NCBI GenBank assembly: GCA_036898135.1
Contig: CM072512.1
Location: forward strand, 15,998,597-16,062,596
Source of the DNA: Oncomelania hupensis
Lineage: Eukaryota > Mollusca > Gastropoda > Littorinimorpha > Pomatiopsidae
Reading direction: 5' to 3'
DNA: 64,000 nucleotides
Shown here in pieces: positions 46,501 to 57,412 of the stretch. Under the pieces are notes generated by a model that was not told the DNA's origin, made no database searches, and saw nothing but the letters and a program-made list of their open reading frames with translations. Positions within the stretch are counted from its first letter, which is position 1. Each line of letters opens with the position of its first letter. A program made the translations under genes and the position numbers.

Positions 46501-49163
46501 TGTTGGGGCTGTTTTAAGAATATTATCAAAAATTTGTTTTAGCTGATCCATCTGTGTAGTGAACAAATTCCACTAATATAATGCAAGTTGTTATATCACA
46601 CCGACTCAACCAAAGCTTTTAGGTTTTGAAGTTAGTTCAGCCACGCTAGCTATAAATAGCTTCGCCGTTGCTCTTCTTTCCTTTCCTTTCACTGAAAGGG
46701 AGGGTGTAGGCAAGCTATAAATAGCCCGCAGCCAGCAAAATGTGGGAGAACCTAAGAGTGCTGCTCACATAGACATTGAGCTGGTGTGATATCAATTTTT
46801 TAAATCAAATTTTTCTTTTCTTTCTTTTTTTTTTTAAAATCAAAATTGTTGTATGTTGTATTACTATTTAGAATATTTGTATGATGTATTACTATTTAGA
46901 ATATTTACATACTGTCATAAAGTAGTGTTGTTTATAAAAATCTCATTTGTCCCCTAATCTCTTTCCTCCTCCCTCCCCACCTCTTCCCACCCCCACCACT
47001 CTCCCCTCTCTCTCTCCCTCTCCCTCTCTGTCTCTCTCTCCCTCTCCCTGCTTGCTCTCTTTCTCTTTTCTCTCTCTGCTTGATTTTCTTTCCTTCCGTT
47101 TGTTTGTTTGTATGTAGATTATAGTCACACGACACTTTCGCATATAGGTGACTACTGGACCGATTTATACTGACACCAGCGGGCCAGTTGTTGGTAAAGG
47201 GGAAAATAATATGATCACACGTTGACCAATCCGGGATTCGAACCAGCGACCTTTCGGTTACTAGCAAGACGCTCTTACCAACTGAGCTACCCGGCCCCAC
47301 TAATTTCCTTCCTTTTTTTTATTCATAGATATACACCCAAGTGGAATTATTGGCGATACAGTGATAGCAACTGTGTAAATCTAGTATTGGTCATCATTCT
47401 GACCTTTACAGTGCATGGTGATGGAATTTGAGTGACTAGATGTTTATTTTGAACTGTTATGCACACTGCCACATACGTGCATGCAGTTTCATTCAAAAAA
47501 ATAAAATAAAAAAGGGGGTGTGGGTGAGGAGATGATGCTTTTTTTTTTTAAACACTTCACATTGCAACCTATACTTGTGTAAATGTTACATTCGATGTTG
47601 TTGTTTTTTCTAACAGTAGTCGATTCAGCCCCAATTCTTGAATCCTGATAGGTGTTACTCAGATTCGTTTATCCACGCAACCCGTTCAATCATCATCAAG
47701 GCTGGAGTCGTCGTATGAACATTTCCAACTTTATTCAGCATACATGAACAAACTGCATACAATCGCTCAATCGCTTTTTCCACTCTACAATTCTCAACTA
47801 TCAACCACCTTTTGAAACAGTGCGGCACTATATATATATAATCTCTCTACACTCCAGAAAGGGTGAGAATACCCCAGCATGACACACCACAACCAATCTA
47901 ATCAGAACAGACTTCGTCATCACTGTCTCACGTCATACAACCTTATTTGGGATGGAAGCTTCTCTAGTTTCCACTAGAATTATCTATACGCTTTGATCGA
48001 TAGATCATAGTAAACAACCAACTCTAGAAAATTCTCAAATAATATCGACCAACTAAAATTACAAACATTATACAAATCTTCTTCTAATAACAACGCAAAA
48101 TCAAATCAAGGATAAATACACTCTATTATTGCATGCGTTGCAAAACAAAACGAACAGATCTATCTCGCGCAGGCCATTCGCACCGCCGCGCGAGTCTCAA
48201 CGTAACAGTAAATGTGTGTAGTTGGTACTGTATTGTTCAAGTTACTATGGACATGGCACAGTCACTTGTTAATGATCATTAAAAAAAATTTCTTTGTTAT
48301 GATCAATCACATACTTACGGATTTGCATAGATTGTTGTTTAATACTGGCTTAATTTTGTTATAATTCATTTTGGCCATCTATTAAAGATTTGTTTTTTGT
48401 GTTTTTTTTTTAGTGTCTGCTTGTGTCTTTGTTAGTTCAGTCCTAAACTTATTTAGTTGTTATGCAAGATGAAGCTGTATGCATTTCCACAATTTGTGTG
48501 CATGTCTGTGTATCATTACTACGTTCAGGATGCTCTGAAGTCGGCTGAGGATTACGCCAAAGAAATGAAGCAGATGGAGTGGCCTATGCACCCTCCCGGC
48601 CAGATTCTGCATATTGTTGAACAAGAAGAAGCCAGGTGAGAACAGCTGAGGCTTACTTTTGAATTGTTAAGTGCTTTATGTAAATGTATGTGTGTTTGTA
48701 ATGTAGAGAATCATTGTGTGTGTTTTTAGAAGTCGCATTGACTTAATATTAGTAACCTATTAATCTTGTGTACACAAAAATTCTCTCTTTGAGTCTTTTC
48801 CTAAACCCCACCAACACCCACTTACTCCTTCTGTGTCACGTCTGACAGAATTTTATAAGCTTTTCAAGAGTACTCAAGTCTGCATTTGAAAAAGTGTTAT
48901 CGTGAAATTCCCTGAAAAGATCCACTCGTTAAAGAACCTTCTGAATAGCAACCTAAAATGTATTGATAAGTTGAAAGAATATGACGATTAAAGCAATGAA
49001 GGTCATGTTTCATCAAAACTGCTTTGTGACCAGCTCACAAAAGTGTTGAAAGGTGCGTGGAATAGACAAGGGAGGCCAAAAAATAGCCTATATCTACTAC
49101 CACTACTAAAACTGCAATTAGTTTTGTAAAATGTGTGGTTGTTTTAAAATAACAAATAAAGAA

Positions 49164-49205
<42 letters not shown>

Positions 49206-49466
49206 GCATGTTTTCTTTATTTGAGGGATTATGTCTATTTCTTAGTTTCTGTTTCACTTCATGTCTGCAGCTTATGCAGTGGGGGTCCCCAATACACAGC
49301 AGTATGGGCACAACCTGACGACTTCAACAACATCATCATCAGTCACAAGATGATCATGGATCATTTCCCAGACGTTGTCTTGCGTGCTCTCACACAGCTG
49401 GAGGAAAAGAACTTTGTGCCTCGTGTTTACCGCCTTAGTGGAGGATTCCACAACAATGACTGCTAG
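28368..49466 (+). CDS. DAGLB: Sn1-specific diacylglycerol lipase beta, 12 core exons (695 aa) plus candidate cassette exon (753 aa)
   Basis: The enzyme hydrolyses sn-1 of diacylglycerol to give 2-monoacylglycerols, including 2-arachidonoylglycerol, at membranes. Exons: 28368-28462, 29425-29913, 30951-31041, 32447-32763, [33671-33844], 36261-36390, 37932-38015, 41723-41878, 42539-42669, 43112-43253, 44236-44385, 48529-48635, 49271-49466; all GT-AG with matching phases. The start MPGIYLFKRYWVISSDDFVF matches the family. Exons 1-2 give four membrane helices ending LLLVFDPLGSAENK. Next come VWETR, DIDLVPTDIAAGL, YGWPFFMYSNFFTGLC, a Cys cluster, YVSFHNR and VSIRGTLSLQDALTDMS. The triad is Ser465 in GHSLGAG, Asp517 in GEDVIPR and His623 in PPGQILHIV (523/575/681 with the cassette). 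The Ser-Asp spacing of 52 equals that of the vertebrate enzymes. The C-terminus is short, like DAGL beta rather than alpha. Introns are heavily transposon-loaded. Confidence 0.95.
28876..29063 (-). mobile_element. 188-bp LINE 3'-end insertion with 12-bp TSD (DAGLB intron 1)
   Basis: A (GGATA)n tail (CCTATCCTATCC on +) and the last ~55 codons of the LINE are flanked by perfect CTTGCGAGTTTT repeats at 28864-28875 and 29064-29075. It is a clean, severely 5'-truncated insertion. Confidence 0.9.
29998..30722 (+). mobile_element. piggyBac-like element remnant 1 (TTAA-flanked)
   Basis: TTAA (29994-29997) and TTAA (30723-30726) flank CCCTTTAGC...TTAGAGGG ends. Inside, the + strand has an acidic piece ESDEENDPFEGF, a stop, then VNDGEENDLDFHFDY, resembling a piggyBac transposase N-terminus. 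The DDD catalytic core is absent, so it is a deletion derivative. It lies in DAGLB intron 2. Confidence 0.75.
31147..31341. repeat. (CT)n microsatellite with CTGT variants
   Basis: About 195 bp of CT/TC repeats with GTCT interruptions and a C-run near 31266-31278, in a DAGLB intron. Frames across it are low-complexity artefacts. Confidence 0.95.
31342..32446. other. DAGLB intron 3 remainder, nothing recognised
   Basis: It contains a G-run near 31647-31660 and A-rich AACAAAAACAACAAAA stretches. No exon or element boundary was found. Confidence 0.4.
32833..33320 (+). mobile_element. piggyBac-like element remnant 2 (TTAA-flanked)
   Basis: TTAA at 32829-32832 and 33321-33324 bracket inverted ends CCTTTAGAACCC and GGGTTCAAAGGG. 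A 42-codon frame at 33070-33198 (MKRRSTNQGS..., ending in YTTQEVIEELWDGNEDEE and a stop) looks like a transposase N-terminus. The rest of the transposase is missing. It lies in the intron after DAGLB exon 4. Confidence 0.8.
33671..33844 (+). CDS. DAGLB: Candidate DAGLB cassette exon (58 codons, frame-neutral)
   Basis: An open segment bounded by TATTTTTCAG and GTAAGT has phase 2 at both ends, so including or skipping it keeps frame. It encodes a 58-residue insert (blocks RAAHNISPKLFKPYFGRL, AYAGGGSEMVLPTT and HDQDKLMYQSQF) between GLCKLSAFC and the cysteine cluster CCSCIR. Skipping gives the arrangement seen in vertebrate DAGLs, where no such insert exists. No RNA evidence is available. Confidence 0.5.
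34154..34367. repeat. Recent tandem duplication, 2 x 107 bp
   Basis: The units 34154-34260 and 34261-34367 both begin CACGTCTTCTTTTATTTCAC and end CATGCATTCTTTATTGT, with only two or three mismatches. They lie in a DAGLB intron. Confidence 0.92.
34562..34600. repeat. (AC)n microsatellite
   Basis: Roughly 17 CA repeats in a DAGLB intron. Confidence 0.9.
35051..35586 (+). mobile_element. pogo/Tigger-like DNA transposon remnant
   Basis: TA dinucleotides at both sides flank inverted ends CAGTGGAACCTTCGG and CCGGAGGTTCCACTG. Inside, a frame with ATG at 35302 and stop at 35461-35463 gives a 53-aa CENP-B/pogo-type helix-turn-helix (blocks KRRKRKVLSLAERMKVIKR, SIARSLGVGKTQI). The DDE catalytic part is deleted. 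It lies in a DAGLB intron. Confidence 0.85.
36488..37047 (-). repeat. ~0.58 kb dispersed repeat, copy 2
   Basis: It reads on the - strand from CCCCCGTTGGGGTGCC through TAAATAGTATCC to CCGCTGGACCCTACAA. It lies in the DAGLB intron after exon 36261-36390. It is more diverged than copies 1 and 4. Confidence 0.78.
37048..37931. other. DAGLB intron, nothing recognised
   Basis: No element boundary, tRNA-like head or additional exon was found between the dispersed repeat and the exon at 37932. Confidence 0.4.
38061..38724. mobile_element. piggyBac-like element 3 (TTAA-flanked MITE)
   Basis: TTAA at 38057-38060 and 38725-38728 flank perfect 14-bp inverted ends CTCTTTCCCTGCCA/TGGCAGGGAAAGAG. Near the right end GACGATATATCGTCGATTGG occurs twice, as palindromic subterminal repeats. 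No transposase frame is visible. Confidence 0.82.
39836..40729 (-). mobile_element. piggyBac-like element remnant 4 with transposase N-terminus
   Basis: TTAA at 39832-39835 and 40730-40733 flank imperfect inverted ends CCCTTAGCCTGCTGACA and TGACAGCGCAGCCTAAAGG. On the - strand from 40458 a frame reads MARRTYTAEEVAQMFQE, a stop, then acidic DDDSGDDDFDAGDD and SDYDSDEEED, typical of piggyBac N-termini. The catalytic domain is missing. It lies in a DAGLB intron. Confidence 0.8.
40730..41722. other. DAGLB intron, nothing recognised
   Basis: AT-rich intronic sequence with a G-run near 41597-41618. No supported feature. Confidence 0.4.
43548..44020. repeat. Short dispersed duplication within a DAGLB intron
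   Basis: ACTAATAGGAATATTCTCTT followed by a GGGTnGTTTTCTACA block occurs at about 43557-43605 and again at 43970-44018, in the same orientation about 410 bp apart. Confidence 0.7.
44386..46592. other. DAGLB intron with GT microsatellites and TTAGGG-like patch
   Basis: It holds (GT)n runs near 45093-45124, 45400-45455 and 46270-46335. At 45247-45295 there is a patch of degenerate GTTAGGG units. No exon was recognised between 44385 and 48529. Confidence 0.5.
46593..46792 (-). mobile_element. MITE copy 2 (reverse of 15587-15772)
   Basis: A 200-bp element whose ends ATATCACACCGACTCAA and TTGAGCTGGTGTGATAT form imperfect 17-bp terminal inverted repeats. The interior is the reverse complement of the element at 15587-15772, including the paired TATAAATAGC palindromes. 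Confidence 0.85.
46990..47300 (-). mobile_element. tRNA-derived SINE
   Basis: On the - strand it starts GGGGCCGGGTAGCTCAGTTG (A box) with B box GGTTCGAATCC at a tRNA-like spacing. A non-tRNA body follows, and a CT-rich low-complexity tail (47090 to 46990). It lies in the DAGLB intron before exon 48529. Confidence 0.85.
47653..48207 (-). mobile_element. Solo LTR of an LTR retrotransposon, copy 2
   Basis: This 555-bp element has TGTTAC...GTAACA inverted ends. It is homologous in reverse to 3225-3833, with the same GAATAAAGTTGGAAA poly(A)-signal region and a TATATATATA promoter-like segment near 47831. No internal domain is adjacent, consistent with LTR-LTR recombination. Confidence 0.82.
49165..49204. 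repeat. (AAT)n microsatellite
   Basis: About 13 AAT units, ~65 bp upstream of the last DAGLB exon. Confidence 0.92.
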
Positions 49467-49589
49467 TGCAATGATAGGACAGACTGTGCATTCTTGTTTT
49501 AAAGTGTTGAATGATATTAACTTCATGTCTTTCTGTAAATTGAAATAGGTATAAAGGTAGCTCATGTTTTTCAGCAGCAATAGCTGTGG

Positions 49590-50087
49590 GCACAAGTATA
49601 TCAACTAACAAGTTAGTATCTCTCTTCTATGTCTCTATCGACGTGCGCGTACAACCGGTTGCTTCCCTTTACATGCTTTGCGCTCCATAAAGCGTCGTCG
49701 GCCTGAAATAACTTTTTAGAAACTTCAAAACCCAGGGGAATTATGAGTAGAGAAATCCTTTTCTGAAATGACGTCGGCCAAATCCTTCTTTAGTTTCTTT
49801 GCTCGAGCAAAGGCAACCTCATAGGTATGGAGCACTTCGTCCATTATAACTCCATCGCTGATAATACTGCTGACAAGTTTCTGCCTTTGTTCACTACCAG
49901 AAATATGCAGTTCCTCTCCCAACTTTCGTTTCATTTCAGCGAGCACATCTTCGCGAGAACAGATTTCCCAGAATTCTCTATTCTATTTTTAGATTTCGGA
50001 TATCCCCGTCTCAGCTTGTGGCTAAACGGGACCACCGCACGTCGACTGGGGGCAGAGATACTAACTTGTTAGTTGATTTACTTGTGC
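49590..50087. mobile_element. TIR-bounded element with a 73-codon antisense frame
   Basis: It is bounded by ~34-bp inverted repeats (GCACAAGTATATCAACTAAC... at 49590 and the matching GTTAGTTGATTTACTTGTGC at 50087), one mismatch apart. The inner ends ACGTGCG/CGCACGT also match. On the - strand 49946-49725 is open (EMKRKLGEELHIS, DEVLHTYEVAFARAKKLKKD) and the frame extends upstream to about residue -16 (EFWEICSREDVLAE). No family recognised. It begins 124 bp after the DAGLB stop codon, so it probably lies in the 3' UTR. Confidence 0.7.
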
Positions 50088-50480
50088 TGTGGGGAACTGG
50101 TTGATTACTGTGACAGACTTTACACGAGTCGTGAAACATTTTAGAGGTTTTCTATTTAACATATCCTTATGTTGATGATAACATTTGAGGTGAAGAAGAA
50201 GAGAAGACTTTTTTTTTTTAAAACAATGGGTGTTCTTGAAAGAGTTATCATAGTTCAGATGAGGGTACCACTTGTTTGGTCACAAGATTTGACAAACTTT
50301 CTTCATGTTTGTGCCTTATGATGCTGTCATTTGAATTTGGAAGCTATTTTTTAAATTGAAATGGACATTGCAATTGTTTCTTTTTTTTTAAATCTTCTTC
50401 TGATTATCCCAAACCTAAAGGGAATTCCAATAAATTGATAAATCTTCAGCCAGAATTTTCTGATGTCAGTCTTGTAAGTG

Positions 50481-50881
50481 GCCTCGTGGCGCAGTGGATA
50501 AGTCGCCGGTTTCCTATGCCGAAGGTCGCGGGTTCGATTCCCGCAAGGGGCGTACGTATGTGACTTAGGTACGAGACTACTGAGGTCACCGAGGGTTTTC
50601 TCCGGGCACTCCGGTTTCCTCCCTCCCTTCAATAATGGTACAGGACGCAGTCAATATAAAAATTTCAAAAATAAAAATTCGATTTTCTTTCCGCCTTCTA
50701 ATAGCGATCTCCCTGCCTTTACACCACCTGTTTGAGTGATGGATGTGTGTTTGGTGTGTGTGAGGGTGGATGAGACAGGTGAGCGTGTATGTTGGTATAG
50801 ATCGCCGCGCTTTGAGCCTGAATGATTTGGGAAAAGGCGCGTATAGCATCCTGTATTATTATTATTATTATTATTATTATT
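50481..50881 (+). mobile_element. SINE with tRNA-Arg-like head
   Basis: The first ~72 bp fold as a tRNA: GCCTCGT/AAGGGGC acceptor ends, A box TGGCGCAGTGG, a loop reading TTCCTAT (anticodon CCT, arginine) and B box GGTTCGATTCC. A non-tRNA body with GGTTTTCTCCGGGCACTCCG follows, then GGGTGGATGAGACAGG and GCTTTGAGCCTGA, then an (ATT)n tail at 50857-50881. The attached body marks it as a SINE rather than a functional tRNA gene. Confidence 0.85.
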
Positions 50882-51342
50882 AAGTCACAACCAAATTCAG
50901 TAATTGTAAAGCACCACATATGCATTGATCTAATCAGAAATAAGCTTCCCTTTTAGTCAACCTGTACTTAATCTGATGAATAAAAGTCAAGTTAACAATT
51001 CCATGAATGCATGTGGGACATGCTCACGCACTTGCGATTTTCAGCTGGAAGTGCTTGGTTGTATTTCAGGTGCCTGTGTCCATTCATGTTTCACTCTTGT
51101 GAACATTAAATAAGGTACACATACGCTGAACATGGGAGGGCTCTGAACAGGTCCACCGGATAGTGTAAACTGTTATAGAAATAAACCAATTATTAGTGTT
51201 AAACATGAACAGTGCTGTGGAGAGCTTCGAGTCTGCAGGCTGGGTCAAAAGTATGCTGCGTAAGTTTTATGAAAATTGGGTCCTTTATGAAGATCATGAA
51301 TATGATTGCTACAATTCATTATTAATTACTTGACCGTTACAG

Positions 51343-51925
51343 TGGTTATAAATAGTATCCCCACTTTGTGGAAATTTAGTGCTTTAAATTACCACTGTTT
51401 TTGTCATTCTCAGTTGTTCTTTCTCATTCCTAATCTGTTCTATCAATCCATCTTGTTCACTAGACCAGTCACCTACCTTTTTTATTGAAAACTCTCCAAA
51501 AACTACTCATTTGTATGGTGTCTGATGGGACAGCTTGGTGATATTGGACGTTTTCTGCCAAATGGTCACTGGGGCTTCCTATGATGTTATTATTTGGCAG
51601 TGTAGGCATTTTATATGTATGTGTTTTGTTGATATTTTATAATGATGTTTATATTCTATTTTGTTTTTGTAAACGGGGGTTCGATAAATTAGAGTATAGC
51701 CTCAGCGTCTTCTGCGTGGGATGTCTTTATTGTGAAGTGGCCGCCTGTTGGAGTGCCTTCAGTGTTGCCACTAGGGTTTCGGCAGATCTTTTATGCGGAT
51801 CAGGGGCAAGTCCTCTTTCAGCGAAGTTGTGGTCTTGATTTTTTGGTCCGGATTTGGCTATATTGGTCCTGATTTGGCTCGGAAGAGTCCGCTGGACCTA
51901 AAGCAATAATCATGTAATGTAATGA
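51343..51925 (+). repeat. ~0.58 kb dispersed repeat, copy 3
   Basis: It starts at TTATAAATAGTATCCCC, slightly 5'-truncated, and ends CCTAAAGCAATAATCATGTAATG. A local ~35-bp insertion (TTTTTGGTCCGGATTTGGC region) partly duplicates the GATTTGGCTC end. Confidence 0.78.
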
Positions 51926-52799
<874 letters not shown>

Positions 52800-52884
52800 A
52801 TCATGTAATCATGTACAAAACAGTGTCAGGTATAAAAGGTACTGTTTATTTGGGGGCAGTAATCATTGTGTTAAAACTTATTTG

Positions 52885-53215
52885 GAATTAAGTCTTGACA
52901 GGCATTTAGATTTTATAGTGACTAAATTTCGATTTGGTGTGTCGGATATTGGTGTTCATTATTACAGATATGGAAATGACACACAAGCAGCTGTAAAATG
53001 CCCACTTTGCATGGAAAAAGAAGAAGATGAAGTCCACTTTGTGTTATGTTGTCCAGTCTTGAGTGCAATTTATTGCTGAAAAATATTATAGAAATCCATG
53101 TGCATCTAGACTGTGTATTTTGATGGCGTCTAGTAACCAGAATATAATTAGGAAACTAAGTGTATACCTGTACAAAGCCTTTAAACTAAGAGAAATTTCT
53201 CTATCGTGATTTAAT
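52885..53215 (+). mobile_element. LINE ORF2 C-terminal fragment
   Basis: The + strand encodes TKFRFGVSDIGVHYYRYG followed by a Cys/His cluster CPLCMEKEEDEVHFVLCCP and degraded continuation (MASSNQN-like, KLSVYLYKAFKL in shifted frames). This arrangement is typical of the C-terminus of jockey-like LINE polyproteins in invertebrates. It is truncated and frameshifted. Confidence 0.7.
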
Positions 53216-53265
53216 CAGAATAAAAAATGTATGGATTTTTTTATATGTATAATGTTATGATGAAT

Positions 53266-53370
53266 AAATAATAATAATAATAATAATAATAATTTATTTT
53301 ATAAAGCGCGATTCCAGACAACTGTCTGCTCAACGCGCTCACACGCATGCACACACACACACACACACTC
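53266..53370 (-). repeat. SINE tail with (AAT)n
   Basis: TAATAATAAT followed by TTTATTTTATAAAGCGCGATT and CAACGCGCTCACACGC is the reverse of the family 3' end (GAGCGCGTTGAGCA...). An (AC)n run follows. Confidence 0.65.
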
Positions 53371-54684
53371 GCAGGTTAACATTATAATCTTAAAGTATCA
53401 AGTTTAAACAAAGGGTAAAATATGTATACTCTCTGTGTTTCTGATGGACACCATATACGTTTTTCATAATCTATAAAATGTAACAAAACTACATTATTTT
53501 GTTTGTCTTTCTCAAGATTGTTTATTTATCTTCATCTCATATTTTGTCTAATGAGATGACCTAGAATTGAAATGCAGAATTCATTTAACAAGCAACCAAT
53601 TTTATTAGTTAATCCATTGCTGTGCTTAACCGCTGTACACCATTTAAAAATAATTACAATAAATATAATGCTGGCTGGACTTCATCAACACTGTATGCAC
53701 AATTAAATACATAATATTTATATTGTAATCAACTAGTAATCATTAGCACTGGTTGTGGATTATCTCGAGCTGTTCATTTATCAAGTGTTCAATATAATGA
53801 CATGATGTCAAAATCGGCAAGAGAGGTCGTATAAATAGATTGCCTGTGTTCTAATATTAATAATAATATTCAATGTAAGACACATTGAGAGATGAAGAAG
53901 GTCTCGTATGGTCTCGGCTACGATCAAGTAAACTACAAAACATAAATTAGTATTGCACAACATAAATACGACAGGTTTTGCTACCCTGTAGTTTAACAAT
54001 GCCATTAGCCCTTATTTCGGAAATGGGAGGTAACTTGTCTTTTTGTTTTGTTTTTAGTTACTTGGAGTTATCTGGGCGGACATTTCATCTCAGAACACTA
54101 TGAAAGGCAAAAAAATGGGTGGTGGTTGCAGGGCAGTGCAAGATCAAACTAGTGGAGCTAGCCAGGATTGCAACTGAAATCAACCTTTTGGTTGATCCGG
54201 AAAGTTTGATAGAGGACAGATCAGAAATTATAGGCGAGAAACTGTATTTGTTTCCAAAGAATTTCTGCCCAACAAAAGGCAACTCTGGACGCAACATGCG
54301 GTCAAGCCGGCCATAGTTGTTTCCCCTCGTATTTCCGATCATGGTCTGTGGAGCCCAAAGATTCTGGAAAATGGCACATAATTTATAGACCTAATAGCGC
54401 CTTATTGAATTTTTATCACCACAGCGGGGAGACTCATACAGATTGTTGCATCCAGTCAAAGCGATTACAGTGTGGCAAACTGCCCCCAAAACACATGCGC
54501 TTGTATCTGGACACGCGAGCGCCTATGCCTGTGACGCGTCTCCCTTTGGTTGGATAAGCGCCTGTGGCCCAAAACTACTAGCAAAGAGTTTTTGTGATAA
54601 ATTATACGTTAGCTTATCCACATTGTCATTGGCACTAACCAAGGTGATAATGACGATGGTAACCAAGATTATGACTTCGACCTC
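53371..54684. other. Gene-free interval
   Basis: Nothing recognised. Opposing frames of 65-85 codons at 54085-54342 lack splice or start support and family resemblance. Confidence 0.35.
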
Positions 54685-54707
54685 AATGATTGATTGATTG
54701 ATTGATT

Positions 54708-55266
54708 GTTGCTTTAGGTCCAGCGGACTCTTCCGAGCCAAATCAGGACCGGACAACCCCCGATCCGCATAAAAGATCTGCTGAAGCAACCCTAGTGGGA
54801 AAACTGAATGCCCTCCACCGGCCAGTCACTTTACAATAAAGACATCCCACGCAGGGGACGGCTGAGGCTTTACCCCAACTAATCAAACCCCCGGTTACAA
54901 AAACAAAATAGAATACAAACATCATTATAAATTCTCAACAAAACACATACATATAAAATGCCTATAGTGCTAAATAATAACATCATAGGAAGCCCTAGTG
55001 ACCACCCGGCAGAAAGCGTCCAATACTCCCAAGCTGATCCAACAGACCTCATACACAAACAAGGAGTCTTGTCCAGGAAGAGTTTTCAAGAAAAAAGGTA
55101 GGTCATTGATCTAGCGGAGAAGAAGATAGTACAGCAGAGTGATAGGACAGAGCGGGAATGGGAAAGAGCAAATGAGGAAGACGGCGACAGTGGGAATTTA
55201 AAGCACTAAATTTCCAGAAAGTGGGGATACTATTTATACTGAAATCACCGGCACTCCAACGGGGGT
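54708..55266 (-). repeat. ~0.58 kb dispersed repeat, copy 4
   Basis: It reads on the - strand from GTACCCCCGTTGGAGTGCC to GGACCTAAAGCAA, followed by a (CAAT)n tail at 54687-54707. The 60-codon frame MMFVFYF...GVVRS (54925-54743) is open, as in copy 1. Confidence 0.82.
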
Positions 55267-55485
55267 ACTGTTGCCGCAGTGAATCGGTCATGCCTATAAA
55301 GGAAAGACAGGTTTTCAACTGGGGCTTTCACTTTTCCCTTTATAGGTTAGAACAATCTACAGTGGCAAGATTGCTCATGACCCCAAGGGGTGACCTCAAT
55401 GAAGATGACGAGAACGAAGATGATTAGAACGATGAGTGACGATGAGAGTGATCACTTTAATGATTGATGCACATATCTATTAGAG

Positions 55486-56414
55486 CTAGAAGGGCAAAGC
55501 CCAAATGCCTTACATACCCCTCATGGAACTTACAATATTTAACATGAAAATGAGTGCCCAGAAAAAAGCGAAACTTTGACTTTAAAATGCAAAGTAATAC
55601 CAACTTTGAGCTTTTCAGTGCTCTTCATCTTGAGATGACTATGGTCCCCAGCTTCCAACTGCACACTCATGTACAAACAAATATTATTCCCACAAAAAGT
55701 TACCTTGGGATGACCTTGACCTTCAGTGACCTTGGCCTTGGGTTGACCTTGATCTTTAATTAAGTAAGCTCCGATGGTCGTGTATGATCAAATAACCCAT
55801 TGCTTTTGCATACTATGGGTTAAATATAGTGCCATTCCACTGTACAATAAGATCAACGCAAAACCTGAACATAATTATATAAAAGACCGATCTATTATCT
55901 CTAAAGTTTGGACTGTATATCTGATAGTTTAGGGTCAAGGTTACTTCAATGTACGAACCAATTTTGGACAGCTCCAGTGACCTTGACCTTGGAGCGAGGT
56001 TGACCAAATTTGCATAGTAAGCTTATGTTTTTCATTGATATCTATCATGCTTCAAAGAATCATAACTTCAATAATAATAACTTAGAAAAAAGGTGAAATT
56101 TTGTGAAAATGTGTCATTTTTTGACTAACATTTGGTGACCATGAGACTTTGACCTTGAAGTGGAGTCATTCATTCACTGATCATTTTCGAGGTCTCATTG
56201 ATATAATACACCATCTTGCCAGGTTTGGTTGGTGGTTGAGGTTACCGTTTGTTATGTTTAAAATAGGTTCCGAGATTAAGCCACTTTCAAGTTTTGCTCA
56301 GACAGACGGTGGATAGACACATGGACGGACGAATATATTTTAAAATATATTTTAAATGTTATTTTTAGACTATTTAGAACTATCTCCCACAGGTGTGCAA
56401 AATCTGGATTTTAA

Positions 56415-56496
<82 letters not shown>

Positions 56497-56540
56497 ATTG
56501 AATTGAATTGAGAGAGAGAGAGAGAGGAGAGAGAGAGAAT

Positions 56541-56627
<87 letters not shown>

Positions 56628-56662
56628 TTAGACTCACATTACTGCAGGCATGCGAGTCAAAA
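55486..56662 (-). repeat. TCAAGGTCA-rich interspersed repeat, copy D
   Basis: A reverse copy of the family at 12379 and 15239. Its 3' end GGGCTTTGCCCTTCTAG is at 55502-55486 and its 5' end TTTTGACTCGCATGC is at 56662. Many TGACCTTGA motifs (the reverse of TCAAGGTCA) lie between 55700 and 56170. A (GA)n block at 56419-56628 expanded inside it. Confidence 0.78.
56419..56628. repeat. (GA)n microsatellite with GAATTGAATT interruptions
   Basis: A compound GA repeat of about 210 bp containing two ATTGAATTGA interruptions. Confidence 0.95.
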
Positions 56663-57167
56663 TTTAGGCTACAAATTTCCGCGATTGCAAATACACAAGT
56701 ATCGATACTCCGGCCACTGATAGTAGGCATAGATATTACCATGACGTAAGTTTCTCAGAATTAGTAAACCGAAAGCTATACTGTCGATCTATACTGCGGC
56801 ACCTAAGGCAAGAGAAACTTAGTAGTCCGCAAGTAGGTACGGGACATGGCAGTAAAAATTCTACAGGTGTGAAACACGACGGAAACATTTGATTTTTTAA
56901 AAATGTGTGCCTAAAATCTCCTATACCTGCATAAAATGTTGCAACACAGGGAACAGACAGCCGATAAGTGTGTACTGTGTGCTTGTGTCTCCAGTTACAG
57001 GAATGCGTGATCAATAACTAAATTCGCAATATCCGTTATAGGCCCTATACTGCTTACGCTTGTGCCGTTGATACGCTGATTACGCGTCACCTGTCTAGTC
57101 CTTCTGACAAGGAAACATCAACGATTTCGTGAAGTGGTAAGCTGAATTAAGACATAGATAGATACCA

Positions 57168-57249
<82 letters not shown>

Positions 57250-57312
57250 TATTTTGTATAGTGCAAAATCAGACAGTTTTTGCTCACAGCGCTTTTCACA
57301 CGCATTCGCTCG
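57168..57312 (-). repeat. (AAT)n tract attached to a SINE 3' end
   Basis: An ~80-bp ATA/AAT tract is followed by TGTATTTTGTATAGTGCAAA and CTCACAGCGCTTTTCACACG, the reverse of a SINE 3' end. A CAA/CA microsatellite follows at 57353-57410. Confidence 0.7.
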
Positions 57313-57375
57313 GACCAACGGCAACAACACAACAGTCAATCTAAATGAAACAACGACAACAACAACAACAACAAC

Positions 57376-57412
<37 letters not shown>

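Noticed and set aside
50481..50552. Functional tRNA-Arg(CCU) gene
   Set aside because: The fold is tRNA-like, but it continues into a conserved SINE body and an (ATT)n tail, and the acceptor and anticodon stems each contain mismatches.
54085..54342. Opposing 65- and 85-codon frames resembling a small gene
   Set aside because: No recognisable domain, start context or splice partner; the length is expected by chance.
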